Below the pieces are notes generated by a model, which saw nothing but the letters and a program-made list of their open reading frames with translations, did not search any database and was not told the DNA's origin. Made by a program: the position numbers and the translations under genes. Positions 9,252 through 18,296 of a stretch of 64,000 nt of DNA are shown here, one piece after another. This DNA is from Caballeronia zhejiangensis (GTDB lineage: Bacteria > Pseudomonadota > Gammaproteobacteria > Burkholderiales > Burkholderiaceae). The stretch's first letter is position 1; every line of letters starts with the position of its first letter. The stretch lies in the NCBI RefSeq assembly GCF_000698575.1, contig NZ_JFHD01000006.1, positions 186,001 through 250,000 on the forward strand. The letters run 5' to 3'.

Positions 9252-9998
9252 TTACTTTCGCAGCTCGGCGACGAAGTCGTAGTAGTCGTTGCGGCAGTAG
9301 GTATCGGTGAGCTCGATGGCGCGCTGATCGGCCGTGTAGCCGACGCGCGTGATGAGCAGCAGCGCGTCGTGTGGCGCGATGCCCATCTGCTCGGCAATCT
9401 CCGGGCTCGCGTTCACGGCGCGGAAATGCTGAAGCGCGCGCACGATCGATAGCCCGCGTGCATCGAGATAGCTGTAGAGCGAATCGCCGATGGTCTGCGG
9501 ATCGGGAATGCACGACGCCGGAAAGGTGGAATTCTCGACGGCCATGACGATGTCATCGGCGAGACGCAGGCGTTTCAGGCGCGTGACGGTCGCGGCGGGC
9601 GAGAGGCCGAGCTGGATGACTTCCTCGCGATTGGCCGGCTCGATGCTGCGCGAGAGCCATTTGGAGCTGGGCTTGAAGCCGCGGCGCCGAAGCATTTCGG
9701 AAAAGCTCGACAGACGCGAGAGCGGGTCTTCGTAGCGCGGCGTGATGAAGCTGCCCGCGCCTTGTTCGCGGCGGATGAGCCCTTGTTCGACGAGCAGCGC
9801 GATCGCTTTTCGCGAGGTGATCCGCGAGACGCCGAGTGCTTCCGACAGCACGCGCTCGGAGGGCAGCGCTTCGCCTGCGTTCCAGCGATTGTCGTGGATA
9901 GCGTTGGCGAGCTTGCGGGCGAGTTGAAGGTAGAGCGGAGTGTCGCTGTCCGGGTCCGGGCGCAAATCGCGCCAGCGGTCTTCCGAGGTCGGGTTCAT
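9252..9998 (-). CDS. GntR family transcriptional regulator, HutC/UTRA type
   Basis: A 248-residue repressor-type regulator. The N-terminal winged helix (about residues 20-90) contains LPSERVLSEALGVSRITSRK and LIRREQGAGSFI, and the C-terminal half is a UTRA ligand-binding domain ending in the typical LTDTYCRNDYYDFVAEL. UTRA domains commonly bind sugar phosphates, histidine derivatives or fatty acids; the ligand here is unknown. The ATG at 9998 gives the expected family length. It is the first gene of a two-gene operon with the MFS transporter. Confidence 0.92.
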   Translation of the reverse strand: MNPTSEDRWRDLRPDPDSDTPLYLQLARKLANAIHDNRWNAGEALPSERVLSEALGVSRITSRKAIALLVEQGLIRREQGAGSFITPRYEDPLSRLSSFSEMLRRRGFKPSSKWLSRSIEPANREEVIQLGLSPAATVTRLKRLRLADDIVMAVENSTFPASCIPDPQTIGDSLYSYLDARGLSIVRALQHFRAVNASPEIAEQMGIAPHDALLLITRVGYTADQRAIELTDTYCRNDYYDFVAELRK

Positions 9999-10104
9999 AA
10001 AGCGGACGCTAATGGGCCAAGCGGGGATTTTAAGACAAACGCTGAAGGTGGTCGCTCCGTGTTTCGCTTTGAGGCGGGTTTTGGTTGCTTGGCCTTTTTC
10101 TCGT

Positions 10105-10185
10105 CGGATCCCGTTTTCTTGGTGGTCCATTAGCATTGCCCCGCACAGGGGCAGTGCCGATCGACCGACACGAAAACGGGATCCG
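10105..10185. repeat. Nested inverted repeats between two transporter loci
   Basis: A perfect 14-bp inverted repeat, CGGATCCCGTTTTC at 10105-10118 and its complement at 10172-10185, encloses 53 bp. That inner segment holds a second hairpin, GCATTGCCCC / GGGGCAGTGC (10133-10157), with one G-T wobble. It lies after the stop of the MFS gene at 10225 and before the GntR start (both minus strand). No T-run follows the outer stem on either strand, so a simple terminator is not obvious. It could be a structured RNA end, a cruciform or the remnant of a small mobile element. Confidence 0.6.
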
Positions 10186-10224
10186 GCAAAACGCGCCCGA
10201 CGCGACGCTACGAAAGCACTGAGC

Positions 10225-11439
10225 TCAAGCCGTAGCCGCCCCACCCACGCCACGTCCACCGCGCATATAAAGCGCCACCGACAACGCCACCGCCGCCGCC
10301 GCCGCCAGCGCGGCAAACAGAAACACCGACCCGTACCCCAACTCACCCGCGACATACCCAGCGAGCGGCCCGGTCAACCCGAGCGACAGATCGAGAAACA
10401 CCGAATACGCCGACAAAGCCGCGCCCCGGCTGGCCGGCGGCACGAGCCCGACCGCCTCGACGCCGAGCGCCGGAAACACGAGCGCGAATCCGAAGCCGGT
10501 CAGCGCCGCGCCCGCGAGCGCGAAAGTCGGCTCGGCGGCGAGCCACAGCATCAGCAGACCCGCGCATTCGAACGCAAACGACACGATCGCCACGCGAAAC
10601 CCGCCATACGCCTTGATCGTGTTGGCGAACAGAAGCCGCGCGCCGATGAACATCGTGCCGAACACCGTAAGCGAAAGCGCCGCATTCGGCCAGTTGTGCG
10701 CGGCATAGTAAAGCGTGATGAACGTCGCGATGGAGCCGAATCCCGCCGATCCGAGCGCGAGCCCCAGTCCATGCGGCAACACGCGGAAGAACACGCTCCG
10801 ATACGACATGCGCTCGCCGTGCACGATCGGCACGCTCGCCATGCGCGTCGCGAGCCAGTAGCCGAAGCCGCCGAGCGCGATCACGATCAGCCCGAGCGAC
10901 GCGAATCCCAGCGAATGATCGATCGCGACGCCGAGCGGCGCGCCGATCGCGAGCGCGCCGTAAGTGGCGATGCCGTTCCACGAAATCACCTTCGCGTTGT
11001 TGTTCACGCCGACGCGCCCGATGCCCCATGTGATCGATCCCGTCCCGACCCAGCTCTCGCCGAAGCCGAGCACGAGCCGCGCGATCACCAGCAGCACGAG
11101 ACTCACCGCGTGCCACTGCGCGGCGAGCGCCGAGGCGAGCAGCAGCACGCCGCTTGCCGAGCACGCCGCGAGACCGTAGAGCACGGTTTTCTTGGGGCCG
11201 AGCGTATCGGCGGTGCGGCCCGCCAGCGGCCGCGACAGCAGCGTCGCGAAGTACTGGACGCTGATCGCCGCGCCCGCCATCACAGAGCCGTAGCCGAGAT
11301 CCGTGTGCACGAAGCCCGGCAGCACCGCGAGCGGAATGCCGATCGTCAGGTAGCAAAGGAACGTGTACAGCACGACGGGCAGAATCCGCAGCGTGACGGC
11401 GAAGTCGCTTTGCGGCTTGATGCGGGACTCGGTGGACAT
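10225..11439 (-). CDS. MFS transporter, YhhS/YfcJ-like
   Basis: A 404-residue permease with about 12 hydrophobic segments. The loop motif [13 protein letters not shown] between segments 2 and 3 and [18 protein letters not shown] after segment 4 resemble the YfcJ/YhhS group of uncharacterised sugar-efflux-type transporters. The C-terminus is short and Gly/Arg rich. It is divergent from xdhA across a 335-bp gap and is followed downstream by the nested inverted repeats. Substrate unknown; nothing nearby on the same strand gives a pathway. Confidence 0.88.
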   Translation of the reverse strand: MSTESRIKPQSDFAVTLRILPVVLYTFLCYLTIGIPLAVLPGFVHTDLGYGSVMAGAAISVQYFATLLSRPLAGRTADTLGPKKTVLYGLAACSASGVLLLASALAAQWHAVSLVLLVIARLVLGFGESWVGTGSITWGIGRVGVNNNAKVISWNGIATYGALAIGAPLGVAIDHSLGFASLGLIVIALGGFGYWLATRMASVPIVHGERMSYRSVFFRVLPHGLGLALGSAGFGSIATFITLYYAAHNWPNAALSLTVFGTMFIGARLLFANTIKAYGGFRVAIVSFAFECAGLLMLWLAAEPTFALAGAALTGFGFALVFPALGVEAVGLVPPASRGAALSAYSVFLDLSLGLTGPLAGYVAGELGYGSVFLFAALAAAAAVALSVALYMRGGRGVGGAATA

Positions 11440-11774
11440 AGGGAAATTGCGGGGTTGAATTCGGCGCGAAGGCGTGATTGTCCCATATGTTGCGGCGCAA
11501 CGTCGCAGTCGTTTTGTAACCAGCTAGGACAAATCGCCTGTCCGAGTCATCGGGCGCCGCCGACGCAAGCCTTGCTGGATAAGGCTCTCAGCACATATCG
11601 GACGAAGAATATGTCGTTCATGCAATGCCGCCTATGGGTTATCGATTTTGGCGGTGATAGCTTTTGAACCATCGAAGCGACAGGACTAATCTGAAAAGGT
11701 CCGAAATCGCGAATGCCACCGGCTGCGCATCCCGCGCAACCAGCGAAAAAGCATCGAAGAGCCCCGAGACATCC
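11440..11774. other. Divergent intergenic region, MFS transporter / xdhA
   Basis: 335 bp without a gene. Two short perfect inverted repeats stand out: GTTGC-GGC-GCAAC at 11489-11501 and GGACA-N7-TGTCC at 11527-11543. Either could be an operator for xdh or the transporter. The open frame of xdhA extends upstream to 11664, but the added 37 residues are polar and low-complexity and are not expected in the family. Confidence 0.5.
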
Positions 11775-13298
11775 ATGACTGAGCCGATCCGCTTCTATCA
11801 CCGCAACGCGATCCAGGAAGTGAGCGGCGCGTCGACGACGCGCACCGTCCTGCAATATCTGCGCGAAGACGCGCGCTGCACCGGCACCAAGGAAGGCTGC
11901 GCGGAAGGCGACTGCGGCGCGTGCACGGTCGTCATCGGCGAGCCGGACGGCGCGGGCGGCGTCGCGTTCAAGGCCGTCAACGCATGCGTGCAGTTTCTGC
12001 CGACGCTCGACGGCCGCGCGCTCTTCACCGTCGAAGACCTGCGCCAGCCGGACGGCACGCTGCATCCGGTGCAGCAGGCGCTCGTCGATTGTCACGGCTC
12101 GCAATGCGGCTTCTGCACGCCCGGCTTCGCGATGTCGATGTTCGCGCTCTACGAAAAGCACGGTCATGCGACGACCGGCTGCCCGGGAACGTGCGAGAAG
12201 ACGAAGCCCTCGCGCCAGGAGATCAGCGATGCGCTGACGGGCAATCTGTGCCGCTGCACGGGTTATCGGCCGATCATCGACGCTGCCGAGCAGATGTTCG
12301 ACCGCGCGCCGCTCGCGCCCGTCAACGTGCCGGCGCTCGCGCGCACGCTCGAAAGCCTGAAGCGCGACGACACGTTCCACTACGAGCACGCCGGCCGCCA
12401 GTTCGACGCGCCGCGCACGACCGAAGCGCTCGCCGCGATCAAGGACAAAAACCCGAACGTGCGGATTCTCGCGGGCAGCACGGACGTCGGTTTGTGGGTG
12501 ACGAAGCAGTTGCGCGATCTGGGCGATATCGTCTATGTCGGGCAGATCGACTCGTTCAAGCGCGTCGAGACGACGGACGAATGGATCGAGATCGGCGCGG
12601 GCGTGTCGGTCGAGCGCGCGTACGACGAACTCGTGAAGCTCTATCCCGAACTCGAAGAGACGCGTCTGCGTTTCGCGTCGCTGCCCATCCGCAACGCCGG
12701 CACGCTCGGCGGCAACGTCGCGAACGGCTCGCCGATCGGCGATTCGATGCCCGGCCTCATCGCGCTGAATGCGCGCGTCGTCCTGCAAAGCGTCGATGGT
12801 CTGCGCGAGATGCCGCTCGAGGATCTGTACATCGCGTATCAGAAGAAGGACATGCGCGAGAACGAGTTCGTCGCCGCGATCCGCGTGCCGACGCGCACGG
12901 GCAAGCGCGCGTACCTTAAGTTCCGCGCGTACAAGCTGTCGAAGCGTTTCGACTCCGATATTTCCGCCGTCTACGCCGCGTTCAGTTTCATCGCCGATGG
13001 CGACACGATCCGCGAGCCGCGCCTCGCCTACGGCGGCATGGCCGCGACGCCGAAGCGCGCGGAACACGCCGAAGCCATTCTCAACGATGCGCTTTGGCAC
13101 GAAGCCACCGCGCAGGCCGCGATGATCGCGCTTTCCAAGGATTACCAGCCGCTCACCGACATGCGCGCGAGCAGCGACTATCGCCTCGACACCGCAAAGA
13201 GCCTCTTGTATCGCTTCTGGCTGGAGACGCGCCCGCACGATCCGCTGGACAAATCGAAGCTGGATGTGCGCGCAATCGAACTCGTCGAAGCGAAGTAA
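11775..13298 (+). CDS. xdhA: Xanthine dehydrogenase small subunit (2Fe-2S and FAD domains)
   Basis: Electron-transfer subunit of xanthine dehydrogenase, which oxidises hypoxanthine and xanthine to urate. The 507-residue protein contains the plant-type [2Fe-2S] domain (C35, C42, C47, C50 in TKEGCAEGDCGACTVV), the second [2Fe-2S] domain (GSQCGFCTPGF and GNLCRCTGYRP), then the FAD-binding domain with ILAGSTDVGLW and FASLPIRNAGTLGGNVANGS. The ATG at 11775 (MTEPIRFYHR) matches the family start. xdhB follows after 18 bp. All cofactor residues I can check are present. Confidence 0.95.
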   Translation: MTEPIRFYHRNAIQEVSGASTTRTVLQYLREDARCTGTKEGCAEGDCGACTVVIGEPDGAGGVAFKAVNACVQFLPTLDGRALFTVEDLRQPDGTLHPVQQALVDCHGSQCGFCTPGFAMSMFALYEKHGHATTGCPGTCEKTKPSRQEISDALTGNLCRCTGYRPIIDAAEQMFDRAPLAPVNVPALARTLESLKRDDTFHYEHAGRQFDAPRTTEALAAIKDKNPNVRILAGSTDVGLWVTKQLRDLGDIVYVGQIDSFKRVETTDEWIEIGAGVSVERAYDELVKLYPELEETRLRFASLPIRNAGTLGGNVANGSPIGDSMPGLIALNARVVLQSVDGLREMPLEDLYIAYQKKDMRENEFVAAIRVPTRTGKRAYLKFRAYKLSKRFDSDISAVYAAFSFIADGDTIREPRLAYGGMAATPKRAEHAEAILNDALWHEATAQAAMIALSKDYQPLTDMRASSDYRLDTAKSLLYRFWLETRPHDPLDKSKLDVRAIELVEAK

Positions 13299-13316
13299 GC
13301 GAAGGAGCAAAAAAAC

Positions 13317-15680
13317 ATGAATCAGCAAGCAGAAGCATTCATCGCCGACGCTCAGTCGCTCGCGAACGAAATCGACGCTTTCAAGCAGGTCCACGTATCG
13401 CGTCCGCATGAGTCGGCGCATCTGCACGTGAGCGGGCGCGCGAGCTATACCGACGACATTCCGCTCGTCGCGGGCACGCTGCACGCCGCGCTCGGCACGA
13501 GCCCGAAGGCGCACGCGAAGATCGTATCGATGAACTTCGACGCCGTGCGCGCGACGCCGGGCGTGGTCGCCGTCTTCACCGCCGAGGACATTCCCGGCGT
13601 GAACGATTGCGGCCCGATCATCCACGACGATCCGGTCCTGGCTCAGGGCATCGTGCAGTTCGTCGGCCAGCCGATGTTCATCGTCGTCGCGACGTCGCAC
13701 GATACGGCGCGCTTGGCCGCGCGTCGCGCGACCATCGAATTCGAAGACCTCGTGCCGATTCTCACGCCCGAAGACGCGCGCAAAGCGGAATCGTACGTGC
13801 TCAATCCGCTGAAGCTCGCGCGCGGCGACGCCGAGAGCCGCATGTCGAAAGCCGCGCATCACGAGCGCGGCGCGATGAAGCTCGGCGGCCAGGAACAGTT
13901 CTATCTCGAAGGCCAGATCGCCTATGCCGTGCCGAAGGAGGACGACGGCATGCACGTCTACTGCTCGACGCAGCATCCGACGGAAATGCAGCATCTCGTC
14001 GCGCATGTGCTGAACGTGCATTCGCATAACGTGCTGGTCGAATGCCGTCGCATGGGCGGCGGATTCGGCGGCAAGGAATCGCAGTCGGGCATTTTCGCGT
14101 GCTGCGCGGCGCTCGCCGCATGGAAGTTGCTGTGTCCGGTCAAGCTGCGTCCGGACCGCGACGACGACATGATGATCACCGGCAAGCGTCACGACTTCGT
14201 GTACGACTTCGAAGTCGGCTACGACGACGACGGCAAGATCGAAGGCGTGTCCGTCGACATGACGTCGCGCTGCGGTTTCTCCGCGGATTTGTCGGGCCCG
14301 GTGATGACGCGCGCCGTCTGCCATTTCGACAACGCGTACTGGCTCTCGGACGTGAAGATCGCAGGCTATTGCGGCAAGACCAACACGCAGTCGAACACCG
14401 CGTTTCGCGGCTTTGGCGGGCCGCAGGGCGCGTTCGCGATCGAATACATTCTGGATAACGTCGCGCGTGCGGTCGGAAAGGATTCGCTCGACGTGCGCCG
14501 CGCGAATCTCTACGGCAAGACGGAAAACAACAAGACGCCTTACGGCCAGACGGTCGAGGACAACGTCATCCACGAACTGATCGCCGAACTCGAAGAGACG
14601 AGCGAATATCGCAAGCGCCGCGCGGCCATCGACGAATTCAACGCGAACAACGCAATCCTGAAGAAGGGCCTCGCGCTGACGCCGGTGAAGTTCGGCATCG
14701 CGTTCAACGTGACGCACTTCAACCAGGCGGGTGCGCTGGTTCACATCTACACCGACGGCTCGATGCTCGTGAATCACGGCGGCACCGAAATGGGCCAGGG
14801 CCTGAACACGAAGGTCGCGCAAGTCGTCGCGCACGAACTCGGCGTGAACTTCGAGCGCGTGCGCGTGACGGCGACGGATACGAGCAAGGTCGCGAATACA
14901 TCGGCGACGGCGGCATCGACCGGCACCGATCTCAACGGCAAGGCCGCGCAGGACGCCGCGCGCCAGTTGCGCGAGCGGCTCGCGAAGTTCGCGGCGGAGA
15001 AGTTCGGCGGCGGCACCGTCACGCCGGCGCAAGTGCGCTTCGCGAACGACCGCGTGATCGTCGGCGACGATGCCATTCCGTTCGGCGAAGTCGTCCAGAA
15101 GGCATATCTCGCGCGCGTGCAGTTGTGGTCCGACGGCTTCTACGCGACGCCCAAGCTCCACTGGGATGCAGCGACGATGCAAGGCCGTCCGTTCTACTAC
15201 TACTCGTATGGCGCGGCAGTGTCGGAAGTGGTGATCGACACGCTCACCGGCGAAATGCGCGTGCTGCGCGCGGATGCGTTGCATGACGTGGGCGCGTCGC
15301 TGAATCCGGCGCTCGACAAGGGCCAGGTGGAAGGCGCGTTCGTGCAGGGCATGGGCTGGCTGACGACGGAAGAGCTGTGGTGGGACGACAACGGCAAGCT
15401 GATGACGCACGCGCCGTCGACCTACAAGATTCCGACGACCAACGACATGCCCGCCGATTTCCGCGTCGATCTCTTCAAGAATCGCAACGTGGAGGACAGC
15501 ATCCATCGTTCGAAGGCCGTCGGCGAACCGCCGTTGCTGCTGCCGTTCTCGGTGTTCTTCGCGATCCGCGATGCCGTTTCCGCTGTCGGCGATCACAAGA
15601 TCAATCCGCCGCTCAACGCGCCCGCGACGGCCGAAGAAATCCTGAAGGCGGTGAATGCGGTGAGGAGCGCGCGCTCATGA
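13317..15680 (+). CDS. xdhB: Xanthine dehydrogenase molybdopterin-binding subunit
   Basis: Catalytic large subunit, 787 residues, carrying the molybdenum cofactor. Visible family motifs are the N-terminal HVSGRASYTDDIP, RMGGGFGGKESQ, NTAFRGFGGPQGAFAIEYIL (cofactor binding), GTEMGQGLNTKV and the C-terminal KAVGEPPLLLPFSVFFAI, whose Glu737 corresponds to the catalytic base. A good ribosome site (GAAGGAGC) precedes the ATG at 13317. The stop overlaps the start of xdhC (ATGA at 15677-15680). The gene appears intact and full length. Confidence 0.96.
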   Translation: MNQQAEAFIADAQSLANEIDAFKQVHVSRPHESAHLHVSGRASYTDDIPLVAGTLHAALGTSPKAHAKIVSMNFDAVRATPGVVAVFTAEDIPGVNDCGPIIHDDPVLAQGIVQFVGQPMFIVVATSHDTARLAARRATIEFEDLVPILTPEDARKAESYVLNPLKLARGDAESRMSKAAHHERGAMKLGGQEQFYLEGQIAYAVPKEDDGMHVYCSTQHPTEMQHLVAHVLNVHSHNVLVECRRMGGGFGGKESQSGIFACCAALAAWKLLCPVKLRPDRDDDMMITGKRHDFVYDFEVGYDDDGKIEGVSVDMTSRCGFSADLSGPVMTRAVCHFDNAYWLSDVKIAGYCGKTNTQSNTAFRGFGGPQGAFAIEYILDNVARAVGKDSLDVRRANLYGKTENNKTPYGQTVEDNVIHELIAELEETSEYRKRRAAIDEFNANNAILKKGLALTPVKFGIAFNVTHFNQAGALVHIYTDGSMLVNHGGTEMGQGLNTKVAQVVAHELGVNFERVRVTATDTSKVANTSATAASTGTDLNGKAAQDAARQLRERLAKFAAEKFGGGTVTPAQVRFANDRVIVGDDAIPFGEVVQKAYLARVQLWSDGFYATPKLHWDAATMQGRPFYYYSYGAAVSEVVIDTLTGEMRVLRADALHDVGASLNPALDKGQVEGAFVQGMGWLTTEELWWDDNGKLMTHAPSTYKIPTTNDMPADFRVDLFKNRNVEDSIHRSKAVGEPPLLLPFSVFFAIRDAVSAVGDHKINPPLNAPATAEEILKAVNAVRSARS

Positions 15681-16183
15681 TGCACGTCGTCCTGTTCGGC
15701 GCGGGCCACGTCGGCCACGCGCTCGTGAAGGTGCTCGGCACGTTGCCGTGCGTCGTGCAATGGGTCGATGCGCGCGACGAACTTTTCCCCGACGAAGTGC
15801 CGGCGAACGTGCAGATCGAAGCGACCGATCTGCCCGACGCGATCGTCGACGAAGCGCCGCCGGGCGCGTACTTCATCGTGATGACGCACGATCATTCGCT
15901 CGACTTTTCGCTGACGCAACGCATCATGCGGCGCGACGACTTCGCTTACTTCGGGCTGATCGGCTCGAAGACGAAGCGCGTCAAGTTCGAGCGGCGATTG
16001 ATGGAGCGTGGTGTGGCGGCGGACCGGCTGCCGGAGATCACGTGTCCGATCGGCGTGGAAGGGATCGTCGACAAGGCGCCGTGGTCGATCGGGCTCGCCG
16101 TTGCCGCGCAACTGCTGCGCGTGCGGGAGATGACGGCGAGGTTCGGAACGCCGGCGGTGAACGCAGCGCATCTTTCCGCCTGA
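15677..16183 (+). CDS. xdhC: XdhC accessory protein, Rossmann domain only
   Basis: XdhC binds and inserts the sulfurated molybdenum cofactor into xanthine dehydrogenase. This copy is 168 residues and begins directly with the NAD-type motif VVLFGAGHVGHALVKVLG, continuing through MTHDHSLDFSLTQRIM and FGLIGSKTKRVKFERRL to a normal C-terminus. Typical XdhC proteins of this group are roughly twice as long because an N-terminal XdhC/CoxI domain precedes this part. That domain is absent, and its place is taken by the end of xdhB, with an ATGA overlap. Either this is a functional half-protein, with the missing domain elsewhere, or XDH maturation is impaired. Confidence 0.85.
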   Translation: MMHVVLFGAGHVGHALVKVLGTLPCVVQWVDARDELFPDEVPANVQIEATDLPDAIVDEAPPGAYFIVMTHDHSLDFSLTQRIMRRDDFAYFGLIGSKTKRVKFERRLMERGVAADRLPEITCPIGVEGIVDKAPWSIGLAVAAQLLRVREMTARFGTPAVNAAHLSA

Positions 16184-16197
16184 GCCACGATGACGCT

Positions 16198-17118
16198 TCA
16201 AGCGATGCCGTTGGTCTGTCTGAAGCGTCCCGGCGCGACGCCATAAAGCTCCTTGAACCGCTTCGAAAACGCCGCTTCGGACTGATACCCCACATCGGCC
16301 GCGACATCCGCGATGCTCTTTTTCGTATGCGTGAGCATCGTGCTGGCGAGCTGCATCCGCACATGACTCAGCAACGCGAGCGGCGAGCTGTCCGAATGCG
16401 CAGAGAACGCGCGCATGAACGTGGCGCGCGACATCGCCGCTTCCTTGGCGAGCATCTCCAGCGTCCACGGTTCGGCGGGGCGCTCGAGCATCGCGATGAT
16501 CGATGCGCCCAGCCGCCGGTTCGCCAGCAAGCCGAGCACGCCCGCCAATGACGGCTGTCCGTCGAGCCACGCGCGCAGCACCATCGTGAAGAGCGCGGTC
16601 GATAGCGCCGTGACGATCGACGGCGCGCCCAGTTGCGCATCTTCCGCTTCGCGGCGCATCGTCTGGACGAGCGGCGCGAGATAGGACGCCGACGCGTTCG
16701 AGAACGATACGTGCACGACATCCGGCAGGACGTCGATCAGAAGCGCGCGCGGCGCGTAGAGAAAGCGCCCGCACAGCAAGTCCACGCCCGGCGGCTGCCC
16801 GCCGCAATTGCTTCTCACCGTGACCGCGCCGTTGTCGCGCGCTTCCATCTCGACTTTGGACGAGCCGCCTTCGCGCGCCTTGATGCTCAGCACATGCGCG
16901 TCTCCGCGCGGCAGAAAGAAAATGTCGCCCGCCGTCAGTTCGAGCGGCGCGTGACCTTTGCGCACGACGGTGCACGCGCCGTCGAGCACGACGTGATAAA
17001 CCGCTTCGCCGGCGGGCGCGGGCGCGTGATCCAGTTCCAGCGGGCCGCTCAGCAGGCAGCGCAGATCGAGCGCGCCGGCAAGGCTCGCAAGCTGAATCAG
17101 TTTGTCGAGAGCATCCAT
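16198..17118 (-). CDS. AraC family transcriptional regulator, cupin type
   Basis: A 306-residue regulator. The N-terminal half is a cupin-like sensing domain (YHVVLDGACTVVRKG, LTAGDIFFLPRGDAH, about residues 38-80) and the C-terminal half holds the two helix-turn-helix motifs of AraC (LEMLAKEAAMSRATFMRAF and IADVAADVGYQSEAAFSKRF). The start at 17118 (MDALDKLIQLA) fits the cupin-6 subgroup. It converges on xdhC with 14 bp between and lies 58 bp after the LysR gene on the same strand. Its target is unknown; in this subgroup nearby oxidoreductase genes are common targets. Confidence 0.9.
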   Translation of the reverse strand: MDALDKLIQLASLAGALDLRCLLSGPLELDHAPAPAGEAVYHVVLDGACTVVRKGHAPLELTAGDIFFLPRGDAHVLSIKAREGGSSKVEMEARDNGAVTVRSNCGGQPPGVDLLCGRFLYAPRALLIDVLPDVVHVSFSNASASYLAPLVQTMRREAEDAQLGAPSIVTALSTALFTMVLRAWLDGQPSLAGVLGLLANRRLGASIIAMLERPAEPWTLEMLAKEAAMSRATFMRAFSAHSDSSPLALLSHVRMQLASTMLTHTKKSIADVAADVGYQSEAAFSKRFKELYGVAPGRFRQTNGIA

Positions 17119-17176
17119 GTGAGCGGGCGGGCAGAAGGTGTCGTTCGGATAGTACCGAAGTCCCGCCGCGCGTGCG

Positions 17177-18163
17177 TTACTTCGCGGCTTCGCCCAGTTC
17201 GGCGGTTTCATCGCCCGATGCCGCCGCCGCGACTTGCTTCCTGCCCGTGAGCGAGTCGGATACGGTCGACATCAGCGTGCGAAGCCAGGCGATATCCGTC
17301 GGCTGATCGGGCTGCGGCACGGAAAGCTGGTAGCACTTGATGCGCGGAAACGGTATCGGCGAGTCGAGCACGGCGAGCGGCAGCATCGCCGCATAGTGCT
17401 GGGCGAAGCGGCGCGGCGCGGTGAAGATGAGGTCCGACTGCAACAGCACCTGCGGCACGAGGCCGAAGTACGGAATCGTCGTGACGATGCGCCTTTCGAT
17501 GCCCGCGCGCGCGAGCCCGATGTCGATCGGATGACGCCGGCCGCCGCTATACGGCGTCGGCGCGAGGTGCGCGGCGAGCGCGTAGCGTTCCGCCGTCAGC
17601 GGTTCGCGCGCGAGCGGATGATTCGCACGCATCAGGCAGACGAATACGTCGCTGAAAAGATCCTGGCGTTCGAAGCGCGGCTCGGGCTTCGTCCAGTTCG
17701 CGACCATCAGATCGATTTCGCCTTCGTCAAGCATGCGCTCGTGATCGCGCATCGGATTCAGCGACTCGATCTCTAGACGCGCATTGGGCGCTGCGTCGCG
17801 AAAAGCGGCGACGAGCGTCGGCATGAAGAAATCGTTCAGATAATCAGGCGCGGCCACGCGGAACGTGCGGCGCGAGCTTCGCGGGTCGAAATCCCCGTGC
17901 GGCGTCGCGACGAATTCCACTTCGCGCAATGCGCGTTGCGCGGGCGCGAGCAGCGATTCGCCGTATTCGGTCGGCACCATGCCCTGTTTGCCGCGCACGA
18001 GAATCGGGTCGTTCAGGATCTCGCGCAGACGGCGCAGCGCGGTGCTGATCGCCGGTTGCGTCTGGTTCAGCCGCTGCGCGGTCTGCGTCACGCTGCGCTC
18101 CAGCAGCAAGGTGCGCAGCACGCGGATGAGCCAGATGTCGAGTGAGTCGGCGGGATCGTTCAT
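17177..18163 (-). CDS. LysR family transcriptional regulator, NodD/NahR-type
   Basis: A LysR regulator of 328 residues from the ATG at 18163 (MNDPADSLDIW), or 331 from an ATG at 18172. The N-terminal helix-turn-helix (SVTQTAQRLNQTQPAISTAL) is followed by LNDPILVRGKQGMVPTEYG, the pattern of the NodD/NahR/LinR branch, and by an effector domain starting near RTFRVAAPDYLNDFF. The C-terminal 20 residues are Ala/Glu rich. It lies downstream of a 2-hydroxychromene-2-carboxylate isomerase-like gene on the same strand, a family linked to aromatic breakdown, which fits an aromatic effector; this is inference. Confidence 0.9.
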   Translation of the reverse strand: MNDPADSLDIWLIRVLRTLLLERSVTQTAQRLNQTQPAISTALRRLREILNDPILVRGKQGMVPTEYGESLLAPAQRALREVEFVATPHGDFDPRSSRRTFRVAAPDYLNDFFMPTLVAAFRDAAPNARLEIESLNPMRDHERMLDEGEIDLMVANWTKPEPRFERQDLFSDVFVCLMRANHPLAREPLTAERYALAAHLAPTPYSGGRRHPIDIGLARAGIERRIVTTIPYFGLVPQVLLQSDLIFTAPRRFAQHYAAMLPLAVLDSPIPFPRIKCYQLSVPQPDQPTDIAWLRTLMSTVSDSLTGRKQVAAAASGDETAELGEAAK

Positions 18164-18296
18164 GGCAAGCAAGTGAATTCAGGACGCGCGGGCGCGAACT
18201 CGCGAGCCCTAAAGCCGAAGTAAACCGCTTATCCAATTTTGACGCCATAGCAGGCGCGCTATGCACGGCATAGGCGCGTCCGCCATCCGGCCGCCG

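Noticed and set aside
11547..15596. Very long open frame (1349 codons) on the minus strand opposite xdhA-xdhB
   Set aside because: Arg/His/Ala-rich antisense shadow caused by high G+C and codon bias of the real genes; no recognisable domain, and it runs across two well-supported genes.
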